Part shown: in pieces, positions 7,897 through 16,813 of the stretch
Position numbering within the stretch: position 1 is the first letter of the stretch
Layout of the letters: each line of letters starts with the position of its first letter
Assembly (NCBI RefSeq): GCF_003751085.1
Contig: NZ_RJJY01000001.1
Coordinates: forward strand, 3,844,001-3,908,000
Length of the DNA stretch: 64,000 bases
DNA from: Micromonospora sp. Llam0
GTDB lineage: Bacteria > Actinomycetota > Actinomycetes > Mycobacteriales > Micromonosporaceae
Reading direction: 5' to 3'
Notes under the pieces: model-generated
The model's input: the letters and a program-made list of their open reading frames with translations, nothing else
Told to the model about the DNA's origin: nothing
Database searches by the model: none
Program-made: the position numbers and the translations under genes

Positions 7897-8592
7897 TCAC
7901 AGATCGGTGACCCGTACCCCGGAATGCGCCTTGTACCGGCGGTTGATGGCGATCAGGTTGGCGGTGAACGCCTCGATCTGGTGCGCGTTGCGCAACCGAC
8001 CGGCGTAGATTCCCCGCATGTCCGGGATCCGGGCGGCGAGCGCGGCGACGACCGCCGCCGCCTCCCGGTCCTCGGCGCAGATCAGTACGTCCAGGTCGAT
8101 CCGCTCAATTTTCGGGTCGGCCAGCAACGGCGCGCTCAGGTGGTTGAAGGCGGCGCAGACCCGCGAATCGGGCAGCAGCGCCGCGGCCTGCTGCGCGGCG
8201 CTGCCCTGCGCCACCGGCAACGGGTACGGGCCCTGCTTGTCGAAGCCGAGCGGGTTCACGCAGTCGACCACGATCTTGCCGGCGAGCGGGTCGCGCAGCG
8301 CGGCGACGGTCGCCTCGTGACCGTCCCACGGCACCGCGACGATCACCAGGTCGGACCCGCCGGCCACCTCGTCGTTGCCGCCGCCGCTGATCACCCCGGC
8401 CACCACCCCGGGCAGCGCGGCGATCTCCTCGGCGGCGGCGGCGGCCCGGGCACCGTCGCGGGACCCGATGCGGACCGGCTGGCCGGCGCGGGCGAGCCGG
8501 TACGCCAGGCCCCGTCCCTGGTCGCCGGTGCCGCCGATGATGCCGACCGTCAGGCCGGAAACGTCGGGCAGTGTGCTGGCGTCATATCCCAT
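7897..8592 (-). CDS. npdG: NADPH-dependent F420 reductase
   Basis: 231 residues from the ATG at 8592, preceded by GGTGAGGA. The N-terminal Rossmann motif is GIIGGTGDQGRGLAYRLARAG with GSRDGARA just after, the arrangement that selects NADP in F420H2:NADP+ oxidoreductases. Later motifs are VPWDGHEATVAAL, CVNPLGFDKQG and the AAFNHLSA segment; the C-terminus EAFTANLIAINRRYKAHSGVRVTDL is characteristic. It reversibly transfers hydride between NADPH and the deazaflavin F420, supplying F420H2 for biosynthesis and detoxification. Convergent with panB, 59 bases apart. Confidence 0.9.
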   Translation of the reverse strand: MGYDASTLPDVSGLTVGIIGGTGDQGRGLAYRLARAGQPVRIGSRDGARAAAAAEEIAALPGVVAGVISGGGNDEVAGGSDLVIVAVPWDGHEATVAALRDPLAGKIVVDCVNPLGFDKQGPYPLPVAQGSAAQQAAALLPDSRVCAAFNHLSAPLLADPKIERIDLDVLICAEDREAAAVVAALAARIPDMRGIYAGRLRNAHQIEAFTANLIAINRRYKAHSGVRVTDL

Positions 8593-8689
8593 CCGCTTAT
8601 CCTCACCCACCGGACGGCTGCCCGGGACCGGACCGTGACGTCGACCACCACCCGGTTCCGCACCGGCCACCACCTGCTCCGACCTGCGG

Positions 8690-10153
8690 TCAGCCGCCGT
8701 TCGCGGCGGGGACCGGCTCGGGCTCGGCGGCCGGGTAGCGGAAGATCACCCGCCGGCTGGCCGGGTCGGCGGTGATCAGCCGGACCCGGACCCGCTCGCC
8801 GACCGGTGGAGCGCCGGTGCAGCGGGCGATCACCGCCGGCTCGTCGAGGGCGACGGTGCCACGCGGCGCCCGCTTCGCGGTGCCCGGGTCGGCATCCAGT
8901 ACCGCGACGTCGAACTCCGCACCGACCCGGTTGGTCAGCAGCACCGCCTCGGTCAGGTCGATCGCGGCCCGGGCCGCCGCGCTGGCGGTCCGGTCGGTCC
9001 CGGCCATCACCTCCGGCAGCCGGGGCAGCGCCTCGGCGACCGACGGCGGTACCTCCCGGCCAGCGGTCACCGCCAGGCAGACCTCCGTGGCGTACCGGTC
9101 GGCCAGCCGCCGCAACGGCGCGGTGACGTGCGCGTACGGGGCACCGACCCCGCCGTGGCCGGCTTCCGTCGGCGGCTGGCCGGCGAACGCGGTGTACCGG
9201 GCACCGCGCAGCAGCTCGGCGGCGTGGTCCAGGAACGCGGCGCCGCGCGGCTGTGCCGCGTCGACTCCGGCGGTGACCTCACCGACGGCCGCGCCCGGCG
9301 GCCACCAGACGCCCAGGGCACGGGCCGCCGCCCGCAGCCGGGTCACCGCCGCCGGTTGCGGTGCCGGCATGGTACGCAGCAGACCGACGCCGGCCGCAGC
9401 ATGATGTCGGCGGCGGCCATCCCGGTGAGCAGCGAGATCTGGGCGTTGTGCTCCTCGACCGGCAGCGGTGGACGCAGCACCAGCCGCCAGCCGTCGCCGG
9501 CTGGTTCGACGTCCTGGTCGGGCAGCGGGAGCGCGACCGCGCCCCGCGCGGCCGCCCGCGCGCTCAGCAGCCCGCCGATGCGCGGCAGCCGGGCGATCGG
9601 CTCGGCGAGTTCGGCGAGCCGGCCGGCGGCCAGTGCGGCGTGCACGGTCGGATAGTCGAGCTGTGCCCGGCTGCGGACCCGGGCGCGTTCCAGCCGGGTG
9701 TCGACGAGCGCGCCGTCGGCGGCCAGGTCGAGCGTCCACACGACGGCCGGTCGGACGGCATCGGAGCAGACTGGCGGCGTTCTCGCTGAGGCTGGGCGGG
9801 TGCAGCGGGATGGTTCCGTCGGGCAGGTAGATGGTCTGTCCAGGGCGCCAGGTCTCGGCCTGCAGCGGGCCGCCGTCAGTGACGAACCGGGCGACGTCGG
9901 CGATCGCGTACCGGATCCGGAAGCCGCCGCCGGGCCGGTCGGTCAGGCACATCGCCTGGTCCAGGTCGCGTGACCCGGGTGGGTCGAGGGTGACGAACGG
10001 GACGTCGGTGAGGTCGGCCTCCGGCGGCGGTACGTGCGACGCCGCCTCGGCCGCCTCGCGTTGCGCCGCGGGCGGGAACGCGGTGGGCAGTTCCAGCTCG
10101 CGGCGCAACGCGCCGAAGTCGATCCGGGGCGCGGTCAGGCGTGGCAACGGCAC
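8690..10153 (-). pseudogene. RNB-domain (RNase II-type) ribonuclease with two frameshifts
   Basis: The frame is open for 487 codons from GTG at 10153, but residues about 129-252 are out-of-frame Arg-rich translation. The N-terminus has the RNB active-site segment TLDPPGSRDLDQAM and continues to SLSENAASLL, where the true frame shifts at about 9763 (one extra base or two missing). The proper sequence (PAVVWTLDLAADGALVDTRL...) then runs in another frame from 9741 and returns to the first frame near 9393-9395, where one base is missing, and resumes with GLLRTMPAPQPAAVTRL. Together the pieces give a normal family protein, so the gene is either a recent pseudogene or carries sequencing errors in GC runs. 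The product would be a 3'-5' exoribonuclease. Confidence 0.75.
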
Positions 10154-10251
10154 GGACCATTCCTAGCAGCCGGCCGCCACGGGACGCTTCGGTGGTACGG
10201 CGGCGGCCGGCCGGCCACGGTGTGCCGGTGCGGTTGCCGGTGCGCCCCGGG

Positions 10252-10857
10252 TCAGCGGCCCGCCTTGCGGGCGGTCTGGGTCCCCGCCTTCTTGGTGGTC
10301 TTCTTCGCGGTCTTGCGGGTGGCCGCCGCCTTCTTGGCGGTACCCCGCTGGGCGGGGGTGGCGTTCCTCGGTGAGGTGGCCCGCTGCACCCGGCCAGCGG
10401 TGCGTTTCGTCGCGGCGGCGACCTTCTTCCCGGCCCGGCCGGTGGTGCCCTTGGCCGGCGTGGACCTGGTCGGGCTCGTCGTCGCCGTGCTCTTCGCGGC
10501 CGTGCTCTTGCCGGCGGTCGCGGTCCTCTTCGCCGGACTGGTCTTCCTCGCTGGGCTGGTCTTCGTCGCCGCCGGGCTGGTCTTGCGCGCCGTGGTCGTC
10601 GTCCGCTTCGCCGCCGGGCTGCTCCTCTTGGCCGCTGTCTTCTTCGCCGTCGGGCTCGTCTTGCGCGCGGTCGGGCTGGTCTTCTTCGTGGCGGGTGCCT
10701 TCGCCGTCGCGGACGCCTTCCGCGCGGACGTCTTCTTCGCCGCCGAACTCGTCTTGCGCGCCGCCGGGCTCGTCTTACCCGCCGCTGTCTTCGTGGTGGC
10801 GGTGCTCGACGCCCGCCGGGTGGCGGGACGGGTCGCGGCTTTGGTGCCAGCAACCAT
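10252..10857 (-). CDS. Lys/Ala/Thr-rich histone H1-like DNA-binding protein
   Basis: 201 residues from the ATG at 10857, which has GGAGGA about 7 bases upstream; the open frame extends further but without a better start. Nearly the whole protein is built of short repeats such as KKTSPTARKTSP, KTSAxxA and KRTxxTAxK, giving a very basic, disordered chain like the C-terminal tails of eukaryotic H1 or bacterial HupB/HctB-type nucleoid proteins. It has no globular HU domain here, so it is best called an H1-like tail protein that probably binds and condenses DNA non-specifically. Plus-strand frames across it look hydrophobic but are antisense artefacts of the repeats. Confidence 0.75.
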   Translation of the reverse strand: MVAGTKAATRPATRRASSTATTKTAAGKTSPAARKTSSAAKKTSARKASATAKAPATKKTSPTARKTSPTAKKTAAKRSSPAAKRTTTTARKTSPAATKTSPARKTSPAKRTATAGKSTAAKSTATTSPTRSTPAKGTTGRAGKKVAAATKRTAGRVQRATSPRNATPAQRGTAKKAAATRKTAKKTTKKAGTQTARKAGR

Positions 10858-10947
10858 GGCTTTTTCCTCCTCGCGGACTTTCAGTGGATTTGTCCCCCAT
10901 GGAGACAATGGAGTCTCCGGAATCCGACCCAGGTGGGCCGGACCGGC

Positions 10948-11151
10948 CTAGCCCTGCTCCCCGGTCCAGCGGGCGTCCTCGGTCTCCCACTCCTCGTTGC
11001 GCTCCGACACCCGCTGCAGCGCCTGCTCAGCTTCGGCCTTTGAGGTGTAGGGACCGAGCCGGTACTTGGCGGCACACAGGTCCGCCCCGGACTCCACGCG
11101 CTGATGACGGAGGCACCAGAAGTACTCGCCACCAGGTCCGCTGTCGCTCAT
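10948..11151 (-). CDS. Small SPOR-like conserved protein
   Basis: 67 residues from the ATG at 11151. The sequence has a CLRHQRVESGADLC segment with two Cys, then YRLGPYTSKAEAEQALQRVSERNEEWE, which resembles the SPOR fold repeat (L-G-P-Y-x-S-x-x-E-A) that binds denuded peptidoglycan. Similar tiny proteins are widespread in actinomycetes; their role is not established. No signal peptide is seen, so a cytoplasmic function is likely despite the SPOR-like motif. It lies 90 bases upstream of the H1-like gene on the same strand. Confidence 0.75.
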   Translation of the reverse strand: MSDSGPGGEYFWCLRHQRVESGADLCAAKYRLGPYTSKAEAEQALQRVSERNEEWETEDARWTGEQG

Positions 11152-11359
11152 GAGAACACTGTGCACGGAAAAACGGCAAAGCGCCACCGTTTCGCCCAAA
11201 ATGTCGCCGCTTTTCCATAATAGACGAGCGCCATTGCGACCACTCCTCCGCCGGCAATTCGCGGCTCGACACAGAAGGCCGCTAACGGTTCGCGCGGCGG
11301 GGCGGCCGGAGTCCATCCTGGGCGGCCAGGTCGAGTGCCGCCCGGGAAGCCGAGCCAGG

Positions 11360-12118
11360 TCAACCGGTCGCGAACGCGGTTTCGATCAGGCGCCGCAGCC
11401 CGTGGCCATCGTCGACGGTCACGTCCGGCACCCCGTCGGGCTGGCCGCGTTCTCTACCGGTGCGGGCTGAGACCATCAGTACCGCGGCACCGGCGCCGGC
11501 CCGCCGGGCGCACGGGATGTCCCGGGCCGGGCTGTCCCCGACGAACCAGCAGTCCGCCACCGGTACGCCGAGTGCCCGCGCCGCGAGCCAGGCGACCTCA
11601 GGGTTGGGTTTACGCACCCCGGCCTCGTCGCTGTAGATCTGCACGGCGAACCGGTCGCCGAGATCGACGACGTCCAGGAAGTCGCGGTGCGCGGCACCGC
11701 ACAACGTGTTGCTGACGATCGCCAGCGGCAGACCGGCGTCGGCGGCGACGTCCAACGCGGTACGGATACCGGGGCGTACCGCCCAGTCCGCACGCCGGGT
11801 CCACGCGTAGCTCAACGCGGTCGCCTCGCGCAGCACCGCGTCGCGGGCCGGGGCCGGCCAGCCGGGTGTGATGAACTCCCGCCAAACTTGTTCGTGGCCG
11901 TACTCCCGGGGGCGGTCCTGCTCGCCGATCCGGTCCCGCCAGGCGGCGTACTCGCGCTGCCCGTCGATCAGTGACCGGGTGATCCGTTCGGCGGACAACG
12001 CGTCGCCGACGAGTGCGCGAAGCCGGTCGACCAGGTGGGTCGGCTGCGGTGACATCGACGGGGCGTCGACGAGGACTCCGCCGAAGTCGAGCAGCAGGGC
12101 GCGAGGGGTGGGCAGCAT
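11360..12118 (-). CDS. HAD-superfamily hydrolase
   Basis: 252 residues, ATG at 12118. Motif I is LLLDFGGVLVD (nucleophile Asp; Gly in place of the second Asp, as in haloacid-dehalogenase-like members), motif II is the Ser in AIVSNT, motif III the Lys in VRKPNPE, and motif IV GDSPARDI. The cap lies between motifs I and II, so this is subclass IA, with a helical cap. The substrate cannot be read from the sequence; phosphoglycolate or sugar phosphates are typical. It is divergent from the lacI-type gene, whose putative operator at 12170-12183 lies in the shared 153-base intergenic region, so this gene could belong to the same regulon. Confidence 0.85.
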   Translation of the reverse strand: MLPTPRALLLDFGGVLVDAPSMSPQPTHLVDRLRALVGDALSAERITRSLIDGQREYAAWRDRIGEQDRPREYGHEQVWREFITPGWPAPARDAVLREATALSYAWTRRADWAVRPGIRTALDVAADAGLPLAIVSNTLCGAAHRDFLDVVDLGDRFAVQIYSDEAGVRKPNPEVAWLAARALGVPVADCWFVGDSPARDIPCARRAGAGAAVLMVSARTGRERGQPDGVPDVTVDDGHGLRRLIETAFATG

Positions 12119-12169
12119 CCGACCATCATCCCCGGCGCGCGGGTGTGTCGGCGCCCCTGGGACTCGGCA

Positions 12170-12183
12170 TGTTTACGCAAACA
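12170..12183. promoter_or_regulatory. LacI-type operator, regulator-gene copy
   Basis: TGTTTACGCAAACA, an imperfect palindrome (one change from TGTTTGCGCAAACA), 88 bases before the regulator TTG start. The same core occurs upstream of the transporter/beta-galactosidase operon at 18643-18692, so the LacI-family protein probably controls both and itself. Confidence 0.75.
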
Positions 12184-12271
12184 CGGCGAGCACTGCTAGT
12201 GTCAGCGCGGCTACCGGCGCGCCCGGCGCCGAGGCGTCGACGACGCCCGAAGAGAAAGGAGTCGACGCCCG

Positions 12272-13315
12272 TTGAGCTCGACCGCACCCGACCCGCCGGG
12301 GCGTCGCCGACGCCGGGTGTCGATGGCCGACGTGGCCCGGCTTGCCGGGGTCTCCACCCAGACCGTCTCCCGGGTGTCCACCGGGCATCCCGGTGTCGTC
12401 CCCAGCACCCGCCAGCAGGTCGTCGCCGCGATGCAGCAGCTCGGCTACCGACCCAACAGCGCCGCCCGGGCACTCAAGTACGGCGAGTTCCGCACCATCG
12501 GCGTGATCACCTTCACCCTGTCCACCACCGGCAACAGCCACACCGTGGAGGCGATCGCCACCCACGCCGCGGCCGAGGGTTACGTGATCACGCTGATCCC
12601 GGTCGCCGCTCCCACCCAGGACCGGGTGCTCGGCGCCTTCACCCGGCTCGGTGAACTCGCCGTCGACGCGGTCATCGTGATCATGGAGGTGCACCTGCTC
12701 GACGCCAGCACCGTGCTGCTGCCTCCCGACGTGCACCTCGTCGTGGTCGACTCCGACGCCGGCGACCGCTACCGGGTGGTCGACACCAACCAGGCCGACG
12801 GCGCCCGGCAGGCCGTCCGGCACCTGCTCGACCTCGGCCACCGTACGGTGTGGCACGTCGCCGGTCCGCCCGAGTCGTACGCCGGCGAACGGCGCGCGGC
12901 CGCCTGGCGTACCACCTTGTCGCAGGCCGGCCGGCTGGTGCCGGCGCTGCGCCGCGGCGACTGGTCGGCCGAGGCCGGCTACCGGGCCGGCCTCGAACTG
13001 GCCGACGAACCGGACTGCACCGCGATCTTCGTCGCCAACGACCAGATGGCGCTCGGGGTGCTGCGGGCCATGCACGAACGCGGCCGGGTGGTGCCGCGTG
13101 ACGTCAGCGTGGTGGGCTTCGACGACATCGCCGAGGCCGGGTCGTTCATCCCGCCGCTGACCACCGTCCACCAGGACTTCGCCGAGGTCGGCCGGCGCTG
13201 CGTGGAGGCGGTGCTGCACCAGGTGCGCACCGGCACCGCGCAGACCGGCACCACCCTGGTGCCGACCCGCCTGGTGGTCCGGGCCAGTACCGCCGCCCCG
13301 CCGACGGCACGCTGA
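12272..13315 (+). CDS. LacI-family transcriptional regulator of the galactoside locus
   Basis: 347 residues from a TTG at 12272, with GAAAGGAG 11 bases upstream; an alternative ATG at 12323 would start inside the HTH. The HTH is MADVARLAGVSTQTVSRV, with the hinge helix at NSAARALKYGE, then a periplasmic-binding-protein-like sensor domain with NDQMALGVLRAM and VSVVGFDDIAEA. Such proteins release DNA on binding a sugar. The operator-like palindromes in front of this gene and the divergent-end operon at 18.6 kb make it the likely repressor of the transporter and GH42 genes. The gene is convergent with the beta-galactosidase, 42 bases apart. Confidence 0.9.
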   Translation: MSSTAPDPPGRRRRRVSMADVARLAGVSTQTVSRVSTGHPGVVPSTRQQVVAAMQQLGYRPNSAARALKYGEFRTIGVITFTLSTTGNSHTVEAIATHAAAEGYVITLIPVAAPTQDRVLGAFTRLGELAVDAVIVIMEVHLLDASTVLLPPDVHLVVVDSDAGDRYRVVDTNQADGARQAVRHLLDLGHRTVWHVAGPPESYAGERRAAAWRTTLSQAGRLVPALRRGDWSAEAGYRAGLELADEPDCTAIFVANDQMALGVLRAMHERGRVVPRDVSVVGFDDIAEAGSFIPPLTTVHQDFAEVGRRCVEAVLHQVRTGTAQTGTTLVPTRLVVRASTAAPPTAR

Positions 13316-13357
13316 CCCAGCGGTGCCGACGGCACGCTGACCGGATCCCACGGCCGG

Positions 13358-15376
13358 TCAGTGCGCCGTCGGCACCGCCCGTACCGAGACCCCCCGGGCC
13401 GGCAACGTCTCGGCCGGCCCGACCAGCGGTACGCCCGCCACGTCGGCCAACGACACCGGCTCGTCGGTCCGGTTGATCAGGAACCAGTGCTCGCCCCGGA
13501 CGGCCGACTCGACCCGGCCGCGCAGCCGCTGCGGCAGGTCGCTGGTCACCCCGGCGGCCGCCGCGAACCCCGCCAGCACACCGGCCAGATCGGACACCCC
13601 GAGCCGGGTGGAGACGTAGCCGGCGGAACCGGCACCGACCGTACGGCGGGTGACCGCCGGCCGGCCGGCGTACTCGCCGGTGCGGTAGGACGCCAGCACC
13701 TCGACCTGCGGATCGGTCACCGTGACACGGTCGGTCCACAGCTGGCCGGACGCACCGGTGTCCAGCAGCACCTGTGCGCCGTCGGGCAACGGGCCGAACT
13801 CCTCGATCCGAATCCCGAGCAGGTCCCGCAGCGCCCCCGGGTAGCCGCCGAGCCAGATGTGGTCGTGCTCGTCGACGATGCCGGAGAAGTAGGTGGTCAC
13901 CAGGTGGCCGCCAGCGGCGACGTGACCGCGCAGCCGGTCGGCGAGCGCCGCCGGCACCAGATGCAGGATCGGGGCGACCACCAGGCGGTACCCGGAGAGG
14001 TCGGCGGCGACCGGCAGCACGTCGGCCCGGATGCCGAGCGCGAGGAACGCCGAGTACCAGTCGAGCGCCTCCTGCTTGTAGCGCAGCCGCGACGTCGGAT
14101 GGGAGTCCTGCTCGCAGGCCCACCACGACTCCCAGTCGAACAGGATCGCCGCCGGTGCCGGCGTGCGCCCGGTGCCGGCGACACCGGCCAGGTCGGACAG
14201 CGTACGGCCGAGCGCGGCGACCGAACGGAACAGGTCGCTGTCGGCCCCGGCGTGCGGCAGCATCGCCGAGTGGTACTTCTCCGCCCCGGCCGCCGACTGG
14301 CGCCACTGGAAGAAGCAGACCGCGTCGGCGCCGTGCGCCACATGGGTCAACGAGTCACGGGCCAGTTCCCCGGCGCGTTTGGGCAGGTTCACCGGCTGCC
14401 AGTTGACGGCGCTGGTCGAGTGCTCCATCAGGAACCACGGCCGTCCGCCGGCCAGGTTGCCGGTCAGGTTCGCCGAGAAGGACAGTTCGTCGAGGGCCTG
14501 CGGACCCGGGTGCACGTAGTGGTCGTTGGCGACGAAGTCGACCTCACCCGCCCAGTCGGCGTAGTTCATCCCGGACGACTCCCCCATCACCATGAAGTTG
14601 GTGGTGACCGGCACGTCCGGGGTGACCTCGCGCAGCACGTCGCGTTCGGCGCGCAGATGCGCGCGCAGCGCGTCGGAGGAGAACCGCTTGAAGTCCAGCT
14701 GCTGGGTCGGGTTCGGGTAGGAGGCGGCCTGCCGGGGCGGCAGGATCTGGGCGAAGTCGGTGTAGCGCTGCGACCAGAACGCCGTACCCCAGGCGTGGTT
14801 GAGCGTGTCGATGTCGCCGTAGCGGTCCCGCAGCCAGGTCCGGAACGCGGCGGCGGCGTCGTCGGAGAAGTCGTAGACGTTGTGGCAGCCGAGTTCGTTG
14901 GAGACGTGCCAGGCGGCCAGCGCCGGGTGGTCACGGTAGCGCTCGGCGATCGCCCGGACCAGACGCAACGCGTACGCCCGGAAGATCGGCGAGGTGGGCC
15001 GCCAGTGTTGCCGGGCACCGGGCCAGACGGTGGCGCCGTGCCGGTCGACCGGCAGGATCTGCGGGTGGGCGGTGGTCAGCCACGGCGGCGGCGAAGCGGT
15101 CGCGGTGGCCAGATCGACGGCGATGCCGTTGGCGTGCAGCAGGTCCACCACGTCGTCGAGCCAGACGAAGTCGAACTCGTCCGGGCCGGGCTGCAGCCGC
15201 GCCCAGGAGAAGATGGCCAGCGAGACGATGTTCACCCCGGCGGCGCGCATCGCCGCCACGTCGTCGTCCCAGACCGACCGGGGCCACTGCTCGGGGTTGT
15301 AGTCGGCCCCGTAGCCGATCCGGGGGCCGCCGTTGCCCGGCCAGCGCAGCCAGCGGTAGTCGTCACCGAACGCCAC
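13358..15376 (-). CDS. GH42 beta-galactosidase
   Basis: 672 residues from a GTG at 15376 with GAGGAG six bases upstream; the open frame further up is not homologous. Glycoside hydrolase family 42: RIGYGADYNPEQWP starts the TIM barrel, the acid/base Glu161 is in AAWHVSNELGCHN, and the nucleophile Glu318 is in WFLMEHSTSAVNW. The second domain is the trimerisation alpha/beta fold (about residues 390-600) and the third a short beta domain. No signal peptide, so it acts in the cytoplasm on imported beta-galactosides or arabinogalactan/xylogalactan oligosaccharides. It is the last gene of the ABC transporter operon, 77 bases after the binding-protein stop. Confidence 0.93.
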   Translation of the reverse strand: MAFGDDYRWLRWPGNGGPRIGYGADYNPEQWPRSVWDDDVAAMRAAGVNIVSLAIFSWARLQPGPDEFDFVWLDDVVDLLHANGIAVDLATATASPPPWLTTAHPQILPVDRHGATVWPGARQHWRPTSPIFRAYALRLVRAIAERYRDHPALAAWHVSNELGCHNVYDFSDDAAAAFRTWLRDRYGDIDTLNHAWGTAFWSQRYTDFAQILPPRQAASYPNPTQQLDFKRFSSDALRAHLRAERDVLREVTPDVPVTTNFMVMGESSGMNYADWAGEVDFVANDHYVHPGPQALDELSFSANLTGNLAGGRPWFLMEHSTSAVNWQPVNLPKRAGELARDSLTHVAHGADAVCFFQWRQSAAGAEKYHSAMLPHAGADSDLFRSVAALGRTLSDLAGVAGTGRTPAPAAILFDWESWWACEQDSHPTSRLRYKQEALDWYSAFLALGIRADVLPVAADLSGYRLVVAPILHLVPAALADRLRGHVAAGGHLVTTYFSGIVDEHDHIWLGGYPGALRDLLGIRIEEFGPLPDGAQVLLDTGASGQLWTDRVTVTDPQVEVLASYRTGEYAGRPAVTRRTVGAGSAGYVSTRLGVSDLAGVLAGFAAAAGVTSDLPQRLRGRVESAVRGEHWFLINRTDEPVSLADVAGVPLVGPAETLPARGVSVRAVPTAH

Positions 15377-15453
15377 GTACGTCTCCTCGCTCCTGAGGGG
15401 GTGGGTGCGCTGGCCCGGCACCGGCCGTCGCGGCGGTGCCGGGCTGCGCCGGG

Positions 15454-16788
15454 TCAGCTGACGGTGAAGCCCTGGTCGGTGCCGTAGCTGACACAGGTGT
15501 CCCGCCAGGCGGTCAGCGCGTCGGTCAGCGGGGTGTCCGACACGTACGCCTGCCCGACGGTGTCGTTGAACACGCTGTTGGCGTACACCTGGAACGGAAG
15601 GTAGGACCAGCCGTCGACGACGTCGCCGGCCGACTCGGCGAAGATCTCGTTGGCCCGCTGCCCGCCGAAGTACGCGAACTCGGCACCGAGGAACTCCGGC
15701 GACTGCAGCTGCGCGGTGGTGGCCGGGAAGGCGCCGCCGTCGACCCGGATCTGCACCCCGTCGCCAGCGTTGGCGTACTCGATGAAGCCGTACGCGAGGG
15801 CCCTGTTCGCCGCGGCCGACGGGACCGCCAGCGAGCTGCCGCCGTTCTCGGCGCTGGCGGTGCCGCCGGCGTCCCACTGCGGCAGCGGGGCGACCCGCCA
15901 CTTGCCGGCACCGTCGGCGACGCCGGAGATCAGGTTGGCCGGCATCCAGGCGCCGGTGGCGAGGCTGGCGATGGTCCCGTCGGCCAGCCCCTGGTACCAC
16001 TGGTCGCTCCACGAGCTGACCGGGGCGAGCAGGTCCTCACTGATCAGTTGCTGCCAGGTGTCGGCGAACCGGGCCGAGCCGTCATCGGTGAAGTCGATGC
16101 TCACCTCGGTGCCGTCGACCTGGAACGGCTGACCGCCGGACTGCCAGATCAGGCTGGTGGTGAAGCCGGCGTCGCCGACGTCGTTGGTGATGTACACCTG
16201 CGGGTCGGCCCGGTGCAGGTCGCGGGCGGCGTCGACGTACTCCGCCCAGGTGGCCGGCACGTCGATGCCGTGCTCGTCGAAGACCTCCTGGTTGTAGAAC
16301 AGCGCCATCGGGCCGGAGTCCATCGGCAGGCCGTGGACGCCGCCGCCGGTGTTCACCGACGACCAGGGTCCGGGGGTGAAGGTGTCGGCCAGGTCGCCGG
16401 CGCCGTAGCCGGTGAGGTCGGTGACCGATCCGGCGAGGGCGAACTGCGGCAGCGCGTAGTACTCGATCTGGGCGACGTCGGGCAGCCCGTCACCGGCGGC
16501 GATCGCGTTCTGCAGGGCGGTGTACTGGTCGTCGCCGGTGCCGGCGTTGACCAGCTCCACGGTGACGTTGGGGTAGGCGGCCTGGAAGCCGGTGACGACC
16601 TCGGCGAGGGTCGGCTCCCAGGCCCAGACGGTCAACTCGCCGCCGGCCTGCAGGGCGGCCCGTACGTCGGCGGCGGAGATCTGCTCGTCACCGGCGGCGT
16701 CGGTCGGGTCGTCGCCGGAGCCGCAGCCGGCCAGCGCCAGGGTGGCCGCCGCGGCGACCGCGACCGCCCGCGAAATGGTGCCGTTCAT
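15454..16788 (-). CDS. ABC transporter sugar-binding lipoprotein
   Basis: 444 residues, ATG at 16788 with AAGGGA upstream. The signal peptide ends in the lipobox LALAGC, so the mature protein is anchored through Cys22. The body is a family 1 extracellular solute-binding protein, with ELTVWAWEPTLAEVVTGFQAAYPNVTVELVN near the start and VDGWSYLPFQVYANSVF near the end. It delivers the sugar to the two permeases encoded just upstream. No ATPase gene is in the operon; as in other actinomycetes a shared MsiK-type ATPase probably energises it. Confidence 0.92.
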   Translation of the reverse strand: MNGTISRAVAVAAAATLALAGCGSGDDPTDAAGDEQISAADVRAALQAGGELTVWAWEPTLAEVVTGFQAAYPNVTVELVNAGTGDDQYTALQNAIAAGDGLPDVAQIEYYALPQFALAGSVTDLTGYGAGDLADTFTPGPWSSVNTGGGVHGLPMDSGPMALFYNQEVFDEHGIDVPATWAEYVDAARDLHRADPQVYITNDVGDAGFTTSLIWQSGGQPFQVDGTEVSIDFTDDGSARFADTWQQLISEDLLAPVSSWSDQWYQGLADGTIASLATGAWMPANLISGVADGAGKWRVAPLPQWDAGGTASAENGGSSLAVPSAAANRALAYGFIEYANAGDGVQIRVDGGAFPATTAQLQSPEFLGAEFAYFGGQRANEIFAESAGDVVDGWSYLPFQVYANSVFNDTVGQAYVSDTPLTDALTAWRDTCVSYGTDQGFTVS

Positions 16789-16813
16789 GGGGTGTCCCTT
16801 CGGTGATGGGTGG

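Noticed and set aside
10034..10951. Hydrophobic plus-strand reading frame of 305 codons
   Set aside because: Antisense of the Lys/Ala-rich H1-like gene; the repeats produce Val/Leu-rich opposite-strand codons.
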